Positions 22,749-24,285 of a stretch of 24,285 bases of DNA are shown in pieces. The position numbers and the translations under genes were made by a program. Under the pieces are notes generated by a model. The model was given only the letters and a program-made list of their open reading frames with translations, was not told the origin of the DNA and ran no database searches. How positions within the stretch are numbered: position 1 is the first letter of the stretch; every line of letters starts with the position of its first letter. The stretch comes from Frondihabitans sp. Its GTDB lineage: Bacteria > Actinomycetota > Actinomycetes > Actinomycetales > Microbacteriaceae. The DNA lies in the NCBI GenBank assembly GCA_025464735.1, contig JAODMX010000328.1:1-24285 (forward strand), written 5' to 3'.

Positions 22749-23554
22749 GAAGGATCTTTCTGAAGGGTGAAGGGGGCGACGTCGACGGCGCCTCGCGAGA
22801 GCCCCCGACCCACGAGGTGGGCGTAGCTCTTCTCGAGAGCGTCGAAGGTGTCGCCGTGGAGACGCTCGAGTTCGACGAGGTGCCACCGGAGACCCGACTC
22901 AGCCGTGAGGGCTGCCTCCCAGTCGATGGTGCCCTCGCCGATCGGCACCATGACGTCGTCCTCGTAGCTCTGGAGCGGACCGTCTTTGACGTGGATGAAC
23001 CGGGCCCGGTCGCCGAGGCGGGTCAGCACCTCGGCCGGGTCGGCGCCACCGAGCTCGGTCCAATACGCATCGAGCTCGATCACGACTCGCGGGTCGAGGG
23101 CGTCCAGCAGGAGGTCGTAGGCCTGCCGGCCGTCGAACGTGTTCGAGAACTCCGCGAAGTGGTTGTGATACGCGATCGTCATCCCCCGCTGACTGGCGTT
23201 TTCAGCCGCCTCGTTGACGCGGACGACTCCGCGTTCGATGGCGACGGGCGAGTCGAACTCCTCGCGCTCGAGGCTCCAGACGAGAGTCGAGGCCCCCAGT
23301 TCGGCGTTCTCGTCGAGCAGGCGCTCGGCATCCCGGCCGGCCGGGAACGGGGTGTGCGCACTGGTCAGGACGAGCCCTGACGCAGCGATCGCCTCCCGCA
23401 CCCGCCGCGGGCCGAAGTGCTCGACGAGACCGTACGTCTCGATCCCGACGAACCCGATGGCCGCCAGGCGGTCGAGGGTTCCTTCCAGGTCGGCGCGGGC
23501 CGCCTCGAGAACGGTGTACATCATGACGCCGATCTGCGCCTCGGACCGGGTCAT
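22745..23554 (-). CDS. TIM-barrel sugar isomerase/epimerase-like protein, copy 2
   Basis: A 269-residue xylose-isomerase-like TIM-barrel protein. IGVMMYTVLEAARAD is the first strand, AYHNHFAEF (128-136) and VIELDAYW (158-165) place histidine, E160 and D162, FIHVKDG (187-192) has the canonical H-x-K-D, and PIGEGTIDW follows, with a final glutamate in LVELE (226-230). The full metal-site set is present, so activity on a keto-sugar is likely. It is closer to the standard family than copy 1 at 17962-18714. Overlaps of four bases (ATGA) join it to the ThuA-like gene before it and the epimerase-like gene after it. Confidence 0.9.
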   Translation of the reverse strand: MTRSEAQIGVMMYTVLEAARADLEGTLDRLAAIGFVGIETYGLVEHFGPRRVREAIAASGLVLTSAHTPFPAGRDAERLLDENAELGASTLVWSLEREEFDSPVAIERGVVRVNEAAENASQRGMTIAYHNHFAEFSNTFDGRQAYDLLLDALDPRVVIELDAYWTELGGADPAEVLTRLGDRARFIHVKDGPLQSYEDDVMVPIGEGTIDWEAALTAESGLRWHLVELERLHGDTFDALEKSYAHLVGRGLSRGAVDVAPFTLQKDPS

Positions 23555-24222
23555 GCGTCGCCCCCGGCCGCCCAGACGAGTGCTTGCTTGACCAGGATCC
23601 GGAATGCGGGCTCGCCCCAGGCACGCATGTCGTGCCCGAGGGCGATGTACACGACCCGCCCCTCGCCCACCCGCCGCGAGTAGATCACCGGGATGACGAC
23701 ACCGTCGGCGCGATGACGCTGTGCCAACACCTCCACGTGGTCGTCGGCGAGTTCGAATTCGTAGTATTCGTCGAAGAGCTCGAAGTCGGTCAACCCTGAG
23801 GTAACGGGATGATCGGCGACGATCTCGATGGTGTGGCGACCCTCGTGATGTCCGGGCCCGTGGGACAGGTACCGGTTGCCAAGAAGGTCGAAGAACGGAC
23901 GATCCGCGTCGGCCACTCCGTCGCCGTCCCAGCCCAGGATGTTCGCCCCGTGCACTCCCACGACCCCCTTACCCGCGGCCACGGCCTCGGCGAGGGCCTC
24001 CTGCTGCTCGGTCGGGAAGCTTCCCCCTGCCGTGTAGAAGAGGTACACCTCGCTCTCGGCCGTCTCGGGTCGCGGGTCGACGAATCGGTTCGTTCCGGCT
24101 GCTCGCCGGGCCGCGAACCCCGCCTCGATGGCGAGCTGCTGGAAGACGGTAGCCGCCAAGATGAGGTCGTGATGGATGTCGTCACCGTTCACGATGACCA
24201 TGGCACGGGGAGTGAGCGTCAT
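23551..24222 (-). CDS. ThuA-like family protein
   Basis: A 223-residue protein of the ThuA trehalose-utilisation family, a class I glutamine-amidotransferase-like fold. GVVGVHGANILG (86-97), with H91, is the conserved core. A DHPVTSGLTDFELFDEYYEF segment and a GEGRVVYIALGHDMRAWG ending are also characteristic. ThuA works with the Gfo/Idh member ThuB in rhizobial trehalose and sucrose use through 3-keto sugars, and similar proteins lie beside such oxidoreductases widely. Its reaction here is unknown. The ATG at 24222 overlaps the stop of the truncated gene to the right by four bases (ATGA). Confidence 0.9.
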   Translation of the reverse strand: MTLTPRAMVIVNGDDIHHDLILAATVFQQLAIEAGFAARRAAGTNRFVDPRPETAESEVYLFYTAGGSFPTEQQEALAEAVAAGKGVVGVHGANILGWDGDGVADADRPFFDLLGNRYLSHGPGHHEGRHTIEIVADHPVTSGLTDFELFDEYYEFELADDHVEVLAQRHRADGVVIPVIYSRRVGEGRVVYIALGHDMRAWGEPAFRILVKQALVWAAGGDA

Positions 24223-24285
24223 TTCTTGGGCACCAGCTTCAGCGCGACGACCTCGTTGGGGTACGGCACGAAGTACGGGTTGCTC
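24219..24285 (-). CDS. 3' end of an unidentified operon gene
   Basis: The reading frame that ends with TGA at 24219-24221 runs to the window edge and codes for 21 residues, starting SNPYFVPYP and ending LKLVPKK. Its stop overlaps the ThuA-like start as ATGA, the same junction type as elsewhere in the operon, which supports it as a real gene. The product cannot be identified from so short a tail. Confidence 0.6.
   Translation of the reverse strand, partial: SNPYFVPYPNEVVALKLVPKK

Noticed and set aside
9223..24285. Biosynthetic gene cluster or defence island
   Set aside because: There are no synthase, ligase, nuclease or mobile-element genes; all recognisable products are catabolic sugar or amine enzymes in one coupled operon.

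Overview
The window is high-GC DNA (mostly G or C at third codon positions, GTG as well as ATG starts, long antisense open frames) and the gene families fit an actinobacterium, most likely a Microbacteriaceae-like soil or plant-associated member. That placement is an inference from gene content and base composition; there is no rRNA or other phylogenetic marker. I see no tRNA, rRNA, CRISPR array, insertion sequence or phage gene. No gene-free stretch exceeds 300 bases; the longest is the 173-base regulatory interval 1880-2052.

Left part (1-5406). An AzoR-type flavin reductase (154-813, +) converges on a LacI-family repressor (845-1879, -). The repressor is divergent from a Tat-exported, lipid-anchored sugar-binding protein (2053-3363, +). 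Their shared interval holds a good promoter bracketed by two perfect TTGCGCAA palindromes, so the pair looks like a self-contained sugar-uptake switch, but no permease genes follow. Instead comes kup, a potassium transporter (3454-5385, +).

Middle part (5407-9170, all -). This holds a DUF3892 protein, an eight-helix membrane protein of the COG4705 type with a four-fold internal repeat, a histidine kinase and OmpR-type response regulator overlapping by four bases, and a PAP2-superfamily membrane phosphatase. The two membrane-protein genes flanking the two-component system carry the same 11-bp-period direct repeat, each exactly 24 bases upstream of the start codon. I read this as the response regulator's own binding box.

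Right part (9223-24285, all -). A long catabolic operon enters from beyond the right edge. Most junctions are 4-base ATGA or GTGA overlaps. In transcription order it encodes: a truncated unknown, a ThuA-like protein, a TIM-barrel sugar isomerase-like protein, an NAD-dependent epimerase-like protein, a Gfo/Idh/MocA oxidoreductase, a copper (TPQ) amine oxidase with a histidine-rich tail, a second TIM-barrel protein, a second Gfo/Idh/MocA oxidoreductase, a double-SIS sugar isomerase, a BadF/GlcNAc-kinase-like kinase, a small membrane protein, a cytoplasmic GH9 glycosidase, an aldehyde dehydrogenase and a gamma-glutamyltransferase broken by one extra base in a G run. The likely theme is breakdown of an unusual glycoside or amino-sugar compound: two oxidoreductases plus two TIM-barrel proteins plus ThuA for keto-sugar chemistry, GH9 plus kinase plus SIS for amino sugars, and amine oxidase plus aldehyde dehydrogenase for an amine released from the substrate. 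The substrate cannot be read from the sequence.
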